Positions 1 through 11,642 are shown, counted from the first letter of the stretch. The stretch is DNA of 64,000 bases from Procambarus clarkii (GCF_040958095.1 NC_091173.1:15978530-16042529), one strand, 5' to 3'. Program-made: numbers and translations. The notes: generated by a model from the sequence alone, not told the origin.

Positions 1-129
1 AGGGATGTCTGGCTATCCTATTTGCAAGCTTACCATTCAGTTCCTTAATTCTGCTTTTAACATTGGGGAGGGACAACTCCTCTCGTAGATTAGACTTTTT
101 TTAGTAATTAGATTATTATTCTCGTAGAT

Positions 130-890
130 TAGACGTAGATTAGATTTTTGACAGTTCTTGGGACTCCAAGAATGATTGTCATGGCTTCATTTTTAATGCT
201 TTCGAGCCTTTTCATATCGCTTTGGGAGTAGGTGCACAAAACTGGTGCTGCATAGCGCTGACGGAGCGCACATAGGCTGTGTACATCATTTTAAGCACGG
301 CAATAGAGGCTCCATGTCCATTCCAGGTCATAGCTTTCAGTGCCTTGAGTCGACTTTTATGTTCCTGTGAGTTGATCGAGCTCCTCTTTCTTCCCCTTGT
401 TAGAGCCGACAGTGACGCAAAGGTACCGATAGTGGTCAACCAACCCATTCAAGTGTTACACCGTTAATTTGTAGTTCTTCACTTTCTCCTCGCTTGTGAT
501 GAGAGTATGCTTTTGTCTTGTTTGTGGAGAAAGTGAAACCGAGCTCAACACATTTCCTTCCAGAGTTCAATGGACTGTTTAATTTTTCCCAAGGTTGGTG
601 GCTTGTATTAGGACATCATCTGCATACCCCACTTGTTGCGTCCCTTCCTGAAAATTAATATTTGCAATGGCGTTCATAAGTACATTGAATAGTGTGGGAC
701 TTAAGACTCCGCCTTGGGGGAGTACCGGGTTCCATACTCATTGTTCTTGAGACTGCTCCATTGAAGCAGACCTTGGCTTTTCTCCCTGTGAGGTAGTCTT
801 CAATCCATTTCAAGAGTCTCCCCTTTTCTTTCATGACTGAAGAGTTGCAAGGCGAATATGACAATGAACGTGCAAGAAAACTCATGGTTT
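130..890 (-). pseudogene. LINE reverse transcriptase remnant (LINE-A)
   Basis: On the minus strand this encodes the middle and C-terminal part of a non-LTR retrotransposon reverse transcriptase, which copies element RNA into DNA at a nicked chromosomal site. Blocks in order: WIEDYLTGRKAKVCFNG (about 807-757), QGGVLSP (about 716-696), the catalytic YADD box at 626-615, AAPVLCTYSQSDMKR (about 252-208) and AMTIILGVPRT (about 185-153). The blocks fall in different frames, with shifts near 716, 590 and 258, so the copy is dead. The N-terminal half is absent. The motifs resemble Jockey-group LINEs, but I do not assign a clade firmly. Confidence 0.85.
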
Positions 891-1039
891 TGGAATAGGT
901 TAAACTGACATGGAAATACTAAACACAATTCTTCCTTGGCTGTCAAGAGTAAATATATTCATAACTGTGAAATATTCCATACAATATTGAAATTTCATTA
1001 AATTACGTGTATATATTTATTTGGGGATGTATAAGTGAT

Positions 1040-1223
<184 letters not shown>

Positions 1224-1625
1224 CCGTGACAGTTCAGCCAGGTGTCACAAAGGCTCCTCACCGCCTGCCTCAGACTCGGCCAACTGGGTGATGGTTATTA
1301 TTTTTAATGTTTCTTAAATCCTTCCTGGACCAGCAACTATAAAATGTAATTAAAACAGACATAAACTCTTTATAAGCTTGCCTAACGACGCTAGAGAGGA
1401 TAGTTAAGCCCAATTATCGTTTGTTTGACATGCAAAATGTTAATTCTTTTGGTTTTAATTGAGAAATTTGCATCTTTTGACGTTTAAGGTTTTTAAGCAT
1501 TTTTGTTGATGTGAAGACTGACATTTTATGTGATTTTAGTGGAAAATGTTTACTTGTTATAGAAGGTTGTGTTTCTTTGACGTGTTTGAGTTTGTATATA
1601 TATTTGCCCGTATATTTGTGATTGT

Positions 1626-1850
1626 TTACCTAATTGCGTCTGCGGGGAATAAGCTGCAGCTCTTGGGACCCACCTCGTAGCTATCTTGAACTTTCTAATC
1701 TCTTGTACTTTGGCTTTGTGACATTGACTCTGGAGCTGTGAGTGGAGTTGGCCTCCACCAGTTCATCACACTTGTTCACGACTACACTGACAGAAACCTT
1801 CCTTATACCAGCCTACGAACTGGTGCGTCAACTGCCCCACCTGTGGCCTC
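1626..1850 (-). mobile_element. LINE-B 3' end, degraded
   Basis: Read on the minus strand, a degraded reverse transcriptase C-terminus containing ELVEANSTHS (about 1780-1750) is followed by the family 3' tail, seen on the plus strand as 'ttacctaattgcgtctgcgg' from 1626. The same arrangement, a VEANS-type C-terminus then a 'gcgggnnccaagag' tail, is clearer at 25,218-25,470. Frames are broken. I take it as a 5'-truncated LINE copy. Confidence 0.55.
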
Positions 1851-2012
1851 TCCACCGCATCCCGCCTTTACTCTGGGCATTATGTCCTTGTACTTGTCTA
1901 TATCCTTGAGCACTTTTTATGTGATCAAGTTTTTGGTTCTTCTCTTCTATAGTTATGTAAAGTTCAGTTCCCTTAACCAGTCCTTCTGTTCAAATCCTCT
2001 CATTTCTAGTTC

Positions 2013-2015
2013 TAA

Positions 2016-2110
<95 letters not shown>
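2013..2110. repeat. (TAAA)n then (TA)n microsatellite
   Basis: About 40 bp of AAAT tetranucleotides run into about 58 bp of alternating AT, directly abutting the palindromic element on the right. Confidence 0.97.
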
Positions 2111-2113
<3 letters not shown>

Positions 2114-2499
2114 GTACCTAGTAGCCAGAACTCACTTTTTGGCCTACTATGCATGGCCCGATTTGCCTAATAAGCCAAGTTTTCCCGAATTAATATTTTT
2201 TTTCTAATTTTTTTCTTATGAAATGATAAAGCTACCCATTTCATTATGTATGAGGTCAAATTTTTTTTATTTGAGTTAAAATTAACGTAGATATATGACC
2301 GAACCTAACCAACCCTACCTAACCTAACCTAACCTATCTTTATAGGTTAGGTTTGGTTAGGTAGCCGAAAAAGTTAGGTTAGGTTAGGTTAGGTAGGTTA
2401 GGTAGTCGAAAAACAATTAATTCATGAAAACTCGGCTTATTAGGCAAAACGGGCCTTGCATAGTTGGCTGAGAAGTGAGTTCTGGCTACTAGGTACGAC
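2111..2499. mobile_element. Palindromic element P1 with about 84-bp terminal inverted repeats
   Basis: The left arm begins 'gtcgtacctagtagccagaa' at 2111. Its inverted copy ends at 2499, and the arms match with scattered mismatches over about 84 bp (2111-2194 and 2416-2499). The interior carries (CCTAA)n near 2310-2335 and (TTAGG)n near 2370-2395 in inverted order. It has no coding capacity and is flanked on both sides by alternating TA, so it looks like a non-autonomous TA-targeting element (MITE-like). A single-arm relative lies at 13,046-13,183. Confidence 0.75.
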
Positions 2500-3326
<827 letters not shown>

Positions 3327-3475
3327 CCTTACCTGGCAGTTACCTTGTGTTGATTTCGGGGATCAACGACCCCCGCGGCCCAGTTTTTTACCAGGCCTTA
3401 GGCTTAGGCTGGGGAGGCCTGGTCGACGACCGGGCCGCGGGGACACTAAGCCCCGGAAGCACCTCAAGGTAGGTA
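3327..3475. mobile_element. GC-rich inverted repeat P2
   Basis: Two arms of about 57 bp (roughly 3342-3398 and 3414-3470) face each other. Each carries the core 'ccccgcggccc' and 'ccaggcct'. Related single arms occur at 33,822-33,895 and 44,236-44,316, and the same sequence forms the tail of the SINE at 42,731-42,982, so this is a dispersed family. Confidence 0.7.
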
Positions 3476-3584
3476 GGCTCGGCTACAAGTACCTCTGGGA
3501 GTTTGTAACATCTGCTGATGTAGATCTGACCAAATGTAAACTCTGTCAGCAAAACTATTCGCATACTTTGCGTCGTTATATAAT

Positions 3585-3690
3585 GGATTCAGTTCCTGAA
3601 CCCATTATGTGCCTCTGTAACCCTTTACCACCTCTGTGCCTCTGGGATGGGTATGGGGTGCATAATAAAGGAAAGAATCTGAATTTTGAA
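3585..3690 (+). repeat. Dispersed repeat R4, copy 1
   Basis: 'tcctgaacccattatgtgcc' and a following 'ggggtgcataataaa' recur in degraded form at 14,770-14,880. Two copies in one window indicate an interspersed family. Nature unknown. Confidence 0.55.
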
Positions 3691-3699
3691 CACTGTAAG

Positions 3700-4020
3700 G
3701 GGGTCGAATAGTTATGTCCCTTATGTATAGTGGAAGCGTGTTTGGCCTCTGATGTTGATAGAGTTTTCTCTCAGAGTACCTGTTGCACCTTTGCTTTTCA
3801 ACAGGGGTATTCTGCACATCCTGCCATGCCTTCTGGTCTCATGTGATGTCATTTCTGTGTGCAGGTTTGGGACCAGCCCCTCTACTATTTTTCACGTGTA
3901 AATTATTATGTATCTCTCCCGCCTGCGCTCAAGAGAATAAAGATTGAAGCATTTTAATCCCTCCCAATAAGTCAGATGTTTTATTGAGTGGATTCTAGTA
4001 GTACCGGATCTCTGCACGCT
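3700..4020 (-). pseudogene. LINE C-terminal remnant (LINE-D)
   Basis: The minus strand encodes HLTYWEGLKCFNLYSLERRR followed by ERYIIIYT at 3978-3895, the linker after the thumb in many L2/CR1-type LINE reverse transcriptases. Sequence further left (to about 3700) continues in broken frames. The motif set differs from LINE-A, -B and -C. Only the 3' end is present, as in typical 5'-truncated insertions. Confidence 0.75.
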
Positions 4021-4521
4021 CATGTCTTGACATGACACAGATCAGCGGAAGTACAATGTTATTTATAACTAATAAGGAAAGCTTTAAAGCCTGCCTAAAG
4101 AACTAAAGTGTATTATCAATCTAATATAAACATTTCCGCCAAGAACCCACCCCAGGAAATAGCTGCAAGAATGACGTCATGATCAATGAAAGACTGAGAC
4201 TTTTCCCGCCAGTAGAGCCAACCAGAAAGCTGTAATCCGTCTATGACCTTACCACTCACTGGACCCATGAACGGGCCAGAAAACTCCCCGCCAACATGGT
4301 AGAATTTCAGACCCAGGACACGAAGTCAAACTTGACGTAAACGAATTTTATCGGGGAAATTTCGAGCGGTAATCAGTCGTGTCTCACGCAACTTGCGGCT
4401 TGAGTGAAATATTGCTGTGCGTTGAGAAAATTAAGAGCAATTTGTACTTTAGCGTGAGGGAGAGGTGTTTGTATTAGGACTTGATTATAACCGGTCACCA
4501 CTTGACTTGAGTCAGTGACGC

Positions 4522-4528
<7 letters not shown>
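4021..4528. other. Unassigned sequence
   Basis: Mixed-composition, apparently single-copy sequence without an open frame or a repeat I recognise. Confidence 0.5.

Positions 4529-4593
<65 letters not shown>
4529..4593. repeat. (TG)n microsatellite
   Basis: About 64 bp of alternating TG, breaking into TTTGAG on the right. Confidence 0.97.
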
Positions 4594-4596
<3 letters not shown>

Positions 4597-4919
4597 AGTG
4601 TTTTTGTGCGTGTGTCTGGAATCACCCAATTGTACTCAACTAAATGTACTTAGAGTCAATCGCTAGTTTTCTAATTCCTCCTTACCCAGCTATGTATTTC
4701 GCTACTTGCTAATTTTTGGGCTACTTTTAAAATAAGCTATAGGTTATTGACTCTAACAAGCGTACTAATCGTAAAGAAACAAATGGCGACTCTTGGTCCT
4801 TAAGCTCGCTACTTTCAACAATACAGATTCTTGCAACAGTGATTTTTCCATCCTCCTGTTTGTCATATCTCTCTTTGAAAACTATTTATTGCATTAGCTT
4901 TATTCTACTTCTACCAGGT

Positions 4920-5990
4920 ATTCCGAAGATGTTACGGACTCGTCACCACCGTCTGAGTGTGGCCTGGTAATTCCAACACCATCTATGAGTCGGCACTCAA
5001 ACTCCCCTGGTATTGGACGCTACGCAGACAACGCCATCTATTGGTGGTGGCGTGACAGCGGCAAATGGCTCTGGTTTCCTGCCTTGGTCAGACAGAGAGG
5101 TCGTTGTGGATGACCTCTGGTGAGGTGGCAGATCAAGATCAGCGCCACCTAGGTTGTGCTATGTGCATAATGTCAACACCCCAGTGAGTAAGTGTTACCT
5201 CCTGGTTTCCCCAGTGTACTGTCCAATTAACTGATGACGTGTTATGTCCACAGAGGTGACGTCTGGAGGCAGTCGTACTGAAGAGGGCAGTTTACCTTGG
5301 GCACTCCACGTACTCTTCGCCTGGTCTTAGAAGAAGACTGAGTAAACCGCCGTCGATCTACGCAGTGTGTTGGCTGCTATATAACGTAGTATAGGTAACA
5401 ATTGGCGTATCCGGGAATTGGCTTAGGAGGGTAATGGACGATAGTGAAGTGTCTGTTGTGAAGTGCTGCTAGCCGGTCGCTAGAGGCTTCTGCCAGGGGT
5501 TCGTTACCCCTGTATTGGTTGTTTTGTGACCCCCAATCAGCGTGTGGGTGAGGTCCTCTGCCAGCGAGTGGCTGGAGAGCGATAGTGGGGTATAGGCACC
5601 TCGTGATAGTGCGTAGGTGGACTGGCCCACGTAAGAGGTGAACTCGCCAGTGTTTCCCAGTACGAGTGGACAAGGTACTGAGTGATGGAAACACTGAGGT
5701 TGACGAATACTGCCTGTGTGCGCTTTTAGTGTCCTGTGTGAAAGCGACACTACTGTAAATAAGTATAGTAATAATCTATTATATTTTAACAGTATAAGTG
5801 AAAATATATTGGTGAAGGGAACTGTGTGTGTTGTTCATTCCTCCTTATTCTATTGCACTATACAACCATTTCTTGAAAGTGTACTACCGACTTGGGGTCG
5901 GACACTACAAACGAGGTTAATCCATCAAGAACCCGGTTACTGGTCCATAGAGACCGTAACAGAAGACCACTGAATCTGTTAAAGAAGTCT
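4920..5990 (+). other. Unassigned block, possible retroelement LTR/leader
   Basis: Higher GC than its surroundings. It has related phrases 'caacaccatctatgagtcgg' (about 4976) and 'caacgccatctattggtggt' (about 5029), and a TATA-like 'ctatataac' near 5378. No open frame or clear terminal repeats. The layout could be an LTR or 5' leader of an unrecognised retroelement or a host promoter, and I cannot decide between them. Confidence 0.25.
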
Positions 5991-6550
5991 GATTAATGTC
6001 GTCTACCTTGATCAGTTATTACGATGTCCATTAAACGACGTGATAATGGTCCAGGATGGTCGAAGCGTCGTCCTTTCTTCACTTTCTGCTGTGTGGTTTG
6101 GTCATCATATGTTCGCCCACGGTATCGTGACTCATCGCCTGCATCAGTTATCATGTTTCTCTGTCATCATGTTGCTTGTATGTCGTCTCTCCGCAAGTGA
6201 GGTGCGGTTCCCTGGCTCTTCCCCCCCCCCCCACAGCTGGCCCTGGCCGCTGTGGCACCACCCGCATCATGGAACAAACACATAAGAAAAGGTTCAGAAG
6301 TTCATAAATGTGCCCATAGACTACTACTTAAAGCCAAGCTCTGAAGAATGAGTATCCAATTGAGATAGCGAAATATGAGAGGTCGAGTATTGTGCGTGAG
6401 GATAGGGAGTCAAAGGCTGGCACGGGGAGGTGATGGGGACAAACTCCTCACACGGACTCACAGGTAAACATGACCAGGCTCTTGGGGTTAATGATGCCCA
6501 AGTCATGCTGGGAAAGTTCAATTATAACGCTACGGGGACAACAAAACTAA
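5991..6550. other. Unassigned sequence with a poly-C run
   Basis: Contains a 10-base C run near 6221-6230. No gene or recognised repeat. Confidence 0.45.
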
Positions 6551-6741
6551 GAGGCGGGAGTATGACGAGCTAGTCCTCATCCCCGTAGCCACTGTTAGGT
6601 AAGTACACGCGGGCAAACACACACACAGTTTCAAATGTATATATCATACAGCTCAGGAACCTGTACACCACTAGACTGACAGTTGAAAGGCGAGACCAAA
6701 GAGCTCAAGCTCAACTCCCGCAAGCACAACTAGGCGAGTAC
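6551..6741 (+). mobile_element. Two adjacent LINE-B/SINE-1 3' tails
   Basis: 'gaggcggga' to 'ttaggtaagtac' (6551-6607) and 'gacagttgaaaggcgagacc' to 'aactaggcgagtac' (about 6689-6741) are two degraded copies, head to tail, of the 3' tail shared by LINE-B and SINE-1. Tail-only copies fit extreme 5' truncation of LINE insertions. Confidence 0.6.
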
Positions 6742-7318
6742 AAATAAGATGACATGGAAGAGTACGAAGCACTCAACCTCTCTCTCTCCACCTTCCCTCC
6801 CCTATACATTTCCTCATCCCCCGACGACCCTCTCTCCCACCTCTCCCACCACAATCACAGTACGTATGTAAATACTTGATGCCACCTGGGCCAGTATGAA
6901 GGGCGAGACGATCTCCGGCCGGTGCCGAGATGTCTGTGTGTGGTGGAGTATGTCGGGGCGGCCGCGGTGTTAGCCCAGCCCACCCCGGGCCGTGGTCCCG
7001 GACCCACCGACCACTTCCCGTGATTGTCTTTTGTTATTTGTTATTATTGCAGCGTTAGTTTATTTTTATTTCTTGTTTGTGTGGCAGTTATCCTTTGTGC
7101 TTCACGGTCGTATTTGTTTTAGCCAGAAAAGCTTAACTCGCCGTGATTCTTAGTCAGCGAGAATGTTGAGTAAATCACTCACTTGGAGCCTGCTTGTAAT
7201 TCACTAAGAATTCAACTTTATTCCAAAAATAATAAAAATACGATTCTTTCACTCTATCAGATTAGCGTAATTTGCTTGACCAGATTATTTAAAAAATATC
7301 AAAACCATCGATTTGTTA
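6742..7318. other. Unassigned, with a short GC-rich island
   Basis: A GC-rich stretch with CpGs at about 6915-7020 is followed by AT-rich DNA. No coding signal. Confidence 0.4.
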
Positions 7319-7541
7319 AATCTCTAGTGACCGGGAGAGTGAAATACAGCAAGATGAGCGATAATCTCTAGTGACCGGGAGAGTGAAGTACAGCAAGATG
7401 AGCGATAATCTCTAGTGACCGGGAGAGTGAAGTACAGCAAGATGAGCGATAATCTCTAGTGACCGGGAGAGTGAAGTACAGCAAGATGAGCGATAATCTC
7501 TAGTGACCGGGAGAGTGAAGTACAGCAAGATGAGCGACATA
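7319..7541. repeat. 44-bp tandem repeat, 5 copies
   Basis: Unit starts 'aatctctagtgaccgggaga', and the period of 44 is exact between copies. The first copy differs by one base (gaaata versus gaagta). Confidence 0.95.
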
Positions 7542-7710
7542 ATCTGACGCAGGGTGAACACTATTACCTCACAACCTAGAGCATGCAATATGCAATAAAA
7601 TTAATTAAAAAACATATAAAATCCTTTAAATATTATTCTCTTATGACTTTGACGTAAATTTTCATAACCATTTCAATGTAGCCAGCAGACGAGACGATCC
7701 GCAGACTTAT

Positions 7711-8670
7711 GACCAGCTGAGTCTGCTGCTGTTGTGACCAGCTGAGTCTGCTGCTGTTGTGACCAGCTGAGTCTGCTGCTGTTGTGACCAGCTGAGTCTG
7801 CTGCTGTTGTGACCAGCTGAGTCTGCTGCTGTTGTGACCAGCTGAGTCTGCTGCTGTTGTGGCCAGCTGAGTCTGCTGCTGTTGTGACCAGCTGAGTCTG
7901 CTGCTGTTGTGACCAGCTGAGTCTGCTGCTGTTGTGACCAGCTGAGTCTGCTGCTGTTGTGACCAGCTGAGTCTGCTGCTGTTGTGACCAGCTGAGTCTG
8001 CTGCTGTTGTGACCAGCTGAGTCTGCTGCTGTTGTGACCAGCTGAGTCTGCTGCTGTTGTGGCCAGCTGAGTCTGCTGCTGTTGTGACCAGCTGAGTCTG
8101 CTGCTGTTGTGACCAGCTGAGTCTGCTGCTGTTGTGGCCAGCTGAGTCTGCTGCTGTTGTGGCCAGCTGAGTCTGCTGCTGTTGTGACCAGCTGAGTCTG
8201 CTGCTGTTGTGACCAGCTGAGTCTGCTGCTGTTGTGACCAGCTGAGTCTGCTGCTGTTGTGGCCAGCTGAGTCTGCTGCTGTTGTGGCCAGCTGAGTCTG
8301 CTGCTGTTGTGGCCAGCTGAGTCTGCTGCTGTTGTGGCCAGCTGAGTCTGCTGCTGTTGTGGCCAGCTGAGTCTGCTGCTGTTGTGGCCAGCTGAGTCTG
8401 CTGCTGTTGTGGCCAGCTGAGTCTGCTGCTGTTGTGGCCAGCTGAGTCTGCTGCTGTTGTGGCCAGCTGAGTCTGCTGCTGTTGTGGCCAGCTGAGTCTG
8501 CTGCTGTTGTGGCCAGCTGAGTCTGCTGCTGTTGTGACCAGCTGAGTCTGCTGCTGTTGTGACCAGCTGAGTCTGCTGCTGTTGTGACCAGCTGAGTCTG
8601 CTGCTGTTGTGACCAGCTGAGTCTGCTGCTGTTGTGACCAGCTGAGTCTGCTGCTGTTGTGACCAGCTGA
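7711..8670. repeat. 25-bp minisatellite, 38.4 copies
   Basis: Unit is 'gaccagctgagtctgctgct' plus 'gttgt'. All units are the same length and differ only at the second base (gacca or ggcca). Because 25 is not a multiple of 3, the minus-strand open frame cycles as a 25-residue repeat (352 residues with flanks). It lacks a gene context and I do not call it a gene. Confidence 0.98.
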
Positions 8671-8703
8671 GGACAATATAATGTTAAGCATCAGCTGATA
8701 ATA

Positions 8704-9315
8704 CTGTTGTTAGCCCCAGGTGAGTATACCCTTGTGTTAGTCCCAGGTGAGTATACCCTCGTGTTAGCCCCAGGTGAGTATACCCTCGTGTTAGTCCAGG
8801 TGAGTATACCCTCGTGTTAGTCCAGGTGAGTATACCCTCGTGTTAGCCCCAGGTGAGTATACCCTCGTGTTAGCCCCAGGTGAGTATACCCTCGTGTTAG
8901 CCCCAGGTGAGTATACCCTCGTGTTAGCCCCAGGTGAGTATACCCTCGTGTTAGCCCCAGGTGAGTATACCCTCGTGTTAGCCCCAGGTGAGTATACCCT
9001 CGTGTTAGCCCTTAGGTGAGTATACCCTCGTATTAGCCCTTAGGTGAGTATACCCTCGTGTTAGCCCTTAGGTGAGTTTACCCTCGTGTTAGTCCAGGTG
9101 AGTATACCCTCGTGTTAGCCCCAAGTGAGTATACCCTCGTGTTAGCCCCAGGTGAGTATACCCTCGTGTTAGCCCCAGGTGAGTATAGCCTCGTGTTAGC
9201 CCCAGGTGAGTATACCCTAGTGTGAGTCCCAGGTGAGTATACCCTCGTGTTAGCCCCAGGTGAGTATACCCTCGTGTTAGCCCCAGGTGAGTATACCCTC
9301 GTGTTAGTACCAGCA
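8704..9315. repeat. 27-bp minisatellite, about 22 copies
   Basis: Unit is 'agccccaggtgagtataccc' plus 'tcgtgtt'. A few units are 25 bp (gtccagg) or variant (cttagg, ccaagtg). It starts 34 bp after the 25-bp array. Each typical unit contains CAG/GTGAGT, a match to the metazoan 5' splice-site consensus. Confidence 0.97.
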
Positions 9316-9657
9316 AAGTATGCATACAATGAAACATATGCTCTAGCTCATGTCTCATCAAGTATTCTCATGTATTAGGACCATCTGACCATCATACATA
9401 AGCAACAGCCGTGTGTATACACGGTATGAGCATCATCCGAGCATACTGATATAAGAACAGCTAGTTTTCTTGTACCAGAGTCTGCTGTATACATTGGTGT
9501 ATTAACAGCAGCTTAGTAAGCTGCAACTGTGCGTTCTGCTCCAAGTCTTCAGTATCTGAACAGCACGGAACACCTGCTCATTATCTGAACAGGTGTTCCA
9601 TATTAGTACTGCCACCCAAAGTTAGCTGAACATGTCATTCTAGTACATGATACTAGT
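9316..9657. other. Unassigned sequence
   Basis: No gene or recognised repeat. A short inverted pair 'aacacctgctcattatctga' / 'gaacaggtgtt' lies near 9569-9598. Confidence 0.45.
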
Positions 9658-9955
9658 AGGAGGAGGGAGGTGGGGTGGGGAGGGGGACAAGGAGGGAGGG
9701 GGGGGGGGAGGTGGGGAGGGGACAAGGAGAGAGGGAGAGAGGAAGACAAGGAGGGAGGGAGGTGGAGAGTGACAAGGAGGGAGGGAGGCGAGGCTGGAGC
9801 CAAGGAGAGAGGAAGACAAGGAGGGAGGGAAGGTGGTAGGGAGAGAGACAAGAAGGGAGGGAGGGAGGGAGAGAGACAAGGAGGGAGGGAGGGAGGTAAG
9901 GAGGGAGAGAGACAAGGAGGGAGGGAGGGAGGGAGAGAGACAAGGAGGGAGTGTG
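9658..9955. repeat. Purine-rich (GGGA/GACAAGGAGGGAGG) low-complexity tract
   Basis: Almost pure purines on the plus strand, in loose repeats of 'gacaaggagggaggga'. Many G runs of 3 or more near 9660-9710 make it a G-quadruplex candidate. The proline/serine-rich minus-strand frames are by-products. Confidence 0.9.
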
Positions 9956-9989
9956 GAGGGCAGATAAAATGTTTCATCACATGGTCGGC

Positions 9990-10150
9990 AGCCTATATAA
10001 ACACGGCCAATATCAGCCGCCAAAACTGCACCATTGTCCCGATAATTAAATAATAATTAGCTCGTTGCCTCCACAATTTAATCATAATTAGGTCATTGGC
10101 GCAGTAATTGAGCGGCGGTGGTCGGACGGGGGCTGCTAATTACTGGTGGC
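9990..10150. promoter_or_regulatory. Possible enhancer-like island with clustered TAATTA motifs
   Basis: Between two purine tracts lies non-repetitive sequence with TATATAA at 9994-10000 and TAATTA or TAATTG at 10043, 10054, 10085, 10105 and 10137. TAATTA is the core site of many homeodomain proteins. The clustering is seen directly, but regulatory function is only inferred and AT content could explain part of it. Confidence 0.2.
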
Positions 10151-10155
10151 TGGCG

Positions 10156-10640
10156 ACGAGGGAGGGAGGGAGGGGGAGAGAGAAGGGGAGTGAGGGGGAG
10201 AAGGGAAGGAAGGAAGAGGGCAGGAGAAGCACGGAGGCACACTGGAGTGGAAAAGGTGGAGGGGTAAAGAGGAAAAGGACAGACTGGACGAAAGTATTAA
10301 TGAAAGGTTGAGCGAGAAAAGGGGAGTAAGAAGAGAAGGGAAGTGGAACAGGAAGCAGGAGTGGTGGGGGGGGGGGGTGTTGGAACTGGGGAGGACAGAG
10401 TAGGGAAGCAGGAAGGGAAGCAAGAGAAAGCATGAAGGGAAGCAGGGACGGGAGAGAAAGCAGGCATACAAAGCAGCAGGCAGGGGGAGAGCAGCTTGGC
10501 AGGGGAAGGGGTGCAAGAAAGAGGGGACTGGTGAGAGGAACAGGGAGGTGAGGGAAGGGTACAGCGAGGCCAGGAGAATAGACAAGGGGAATTTTGGTGA
10601 GGGGAATGTGAGGGGGCAGGGAATGGAGACGAGTAATGGT
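10156..10640. repeat. Purine-rich low-complexity tract
   Basis: Irregular GGGA, GAAG and AGGAA sequence, purine on the plus strand, including a 10-base G run near 10368. Encoded proline-rich frames on the minus strand are artefacts. Confidence 0.85.
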
Positions 10641-10644
10641 TTCC

Positions 10645-10890
10645 CTCACCACTGTAATACTCCCTGTCCCCCAGCCCAGCTCCCTCACCACTGTAACACT
10701 CCCTGACCCCCCAGCCTTGCCCCTCACCACCGTAACTCCCCCTGCCCCCCAGCCTTGCCCCTCACCACTGTAACTCCCCCTGCTCCCCAGCCTTGCCCCT
10801 CACCACTGTAACTCGCCCTGCCCCCCAGCCCAGCCCCCTTACCACTGTAACTCCCCCTGCCCTGCCCCCCAGCCTTGCCCCTCACCGCCC
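10645..10890. repeat. 38-bp tandem repeat, about 6 copies
   Basis: Unit 'ctcaccactgtaactccccc' plus 'tgccccccagccttgccc', with small indels between copies. C-rich on the plus strand, directly after the purine tract. Confidence 0.9.
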
Positions 10891-11039
10891 ATAAGGAGAC
10901 AATCAGGGAGCGATCTGTTTGCCAGCTGATATCTCTACTATCTCGCTCTCTGGATACGGCCGGCAATTCAGTTTAATTGAAATATCTCTATCGCAGATCC
11001 AAAATGGCCAGCAGAGATTGGCGTGAGGGGAAGGGCGGA

Positions 11040-11235
11040 GGCTGGGGAATGTGGGGGAGACAGTGGTGGGGGAGAGACAGTGGCGGGGGAGAGACAGTGG
11101 CGGGAGAGACAGTGGTGGGGGAGAGACAGTGGTGGGGAAGAGACAGTGGTGGGGGAGAGACAGTGGTGGTGAGACAGTGGTGAGGGAGACAGTGGTGGGG
11201 GAGACAGTAGAGAGGAAACAGTGGTAGGAACGACA
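11040..11235. repeat. Tandem repeat, about 17-bp unit (GGGGGAGAGACAGTGGT)
   Basis: About 11 irregular copies, purine-rich, length varying from 13 to 18 bp per unit. Confidence 0.9.
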
Positions 11236-11361
11236 GTATTGGGGAGGACGAATGTGTGAAAAACAGCGCTGGGGAGAAATAATGTTAGGAAGAGACAAAC
11301 AAGAATGTGAGAGACCGTGAGGACAAACAACAGTGAGGGAGGGAGACACTGGTGAAGATAA

Positions 11362-11550
11362 CAGCCTCATCCTTGTAACAACCTCATCCTTGTAACAACC
11401 TCATCCTTGTAACAACCTCATCCTTGTAACAGCCTCATCCTTGTAACAACCTCATCCTTGTAACAACCTCATCCTTGTAACAACCTCATCCTTGTAACAA
11501 CCTCATCCTTGTAACAGCCTCATCCTTGTAACAACCTCATCCTTGTAATA
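11362..11550. repeat. 17-bp tandem repeat, about 11 copies
   Basis: Unit 'aacaacctcatccttgt', nearly perfect, with two copies reading aacagcc. Confidence 0.97.
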
Positions 11551-11642
11551 CACTGCTGAGAAGGAGATGACAGTGAGGGAGAGTCACAATAGTGACAGAC
11601 AAAAAATGAGACAGTGGATGGAAGAGATAGTGAGAGACTTGC

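Noticed and set aside
2300-2400. True telomere or subtelomere
   Set aside because: The TTAGG runs are four or so units long, inverted and inside a mobile palindrome, not a terminal array.
7633-8691. 352-residue minus-strand open frame
   Set aside because: It is the 25-bp minisatellite read through. Period and composition explain it fully.
9603-10730. Proline/serine-rich minus-strand frames
   Set aside because: Complement of purine-rich low-complexity DNA. No conserved sequence.
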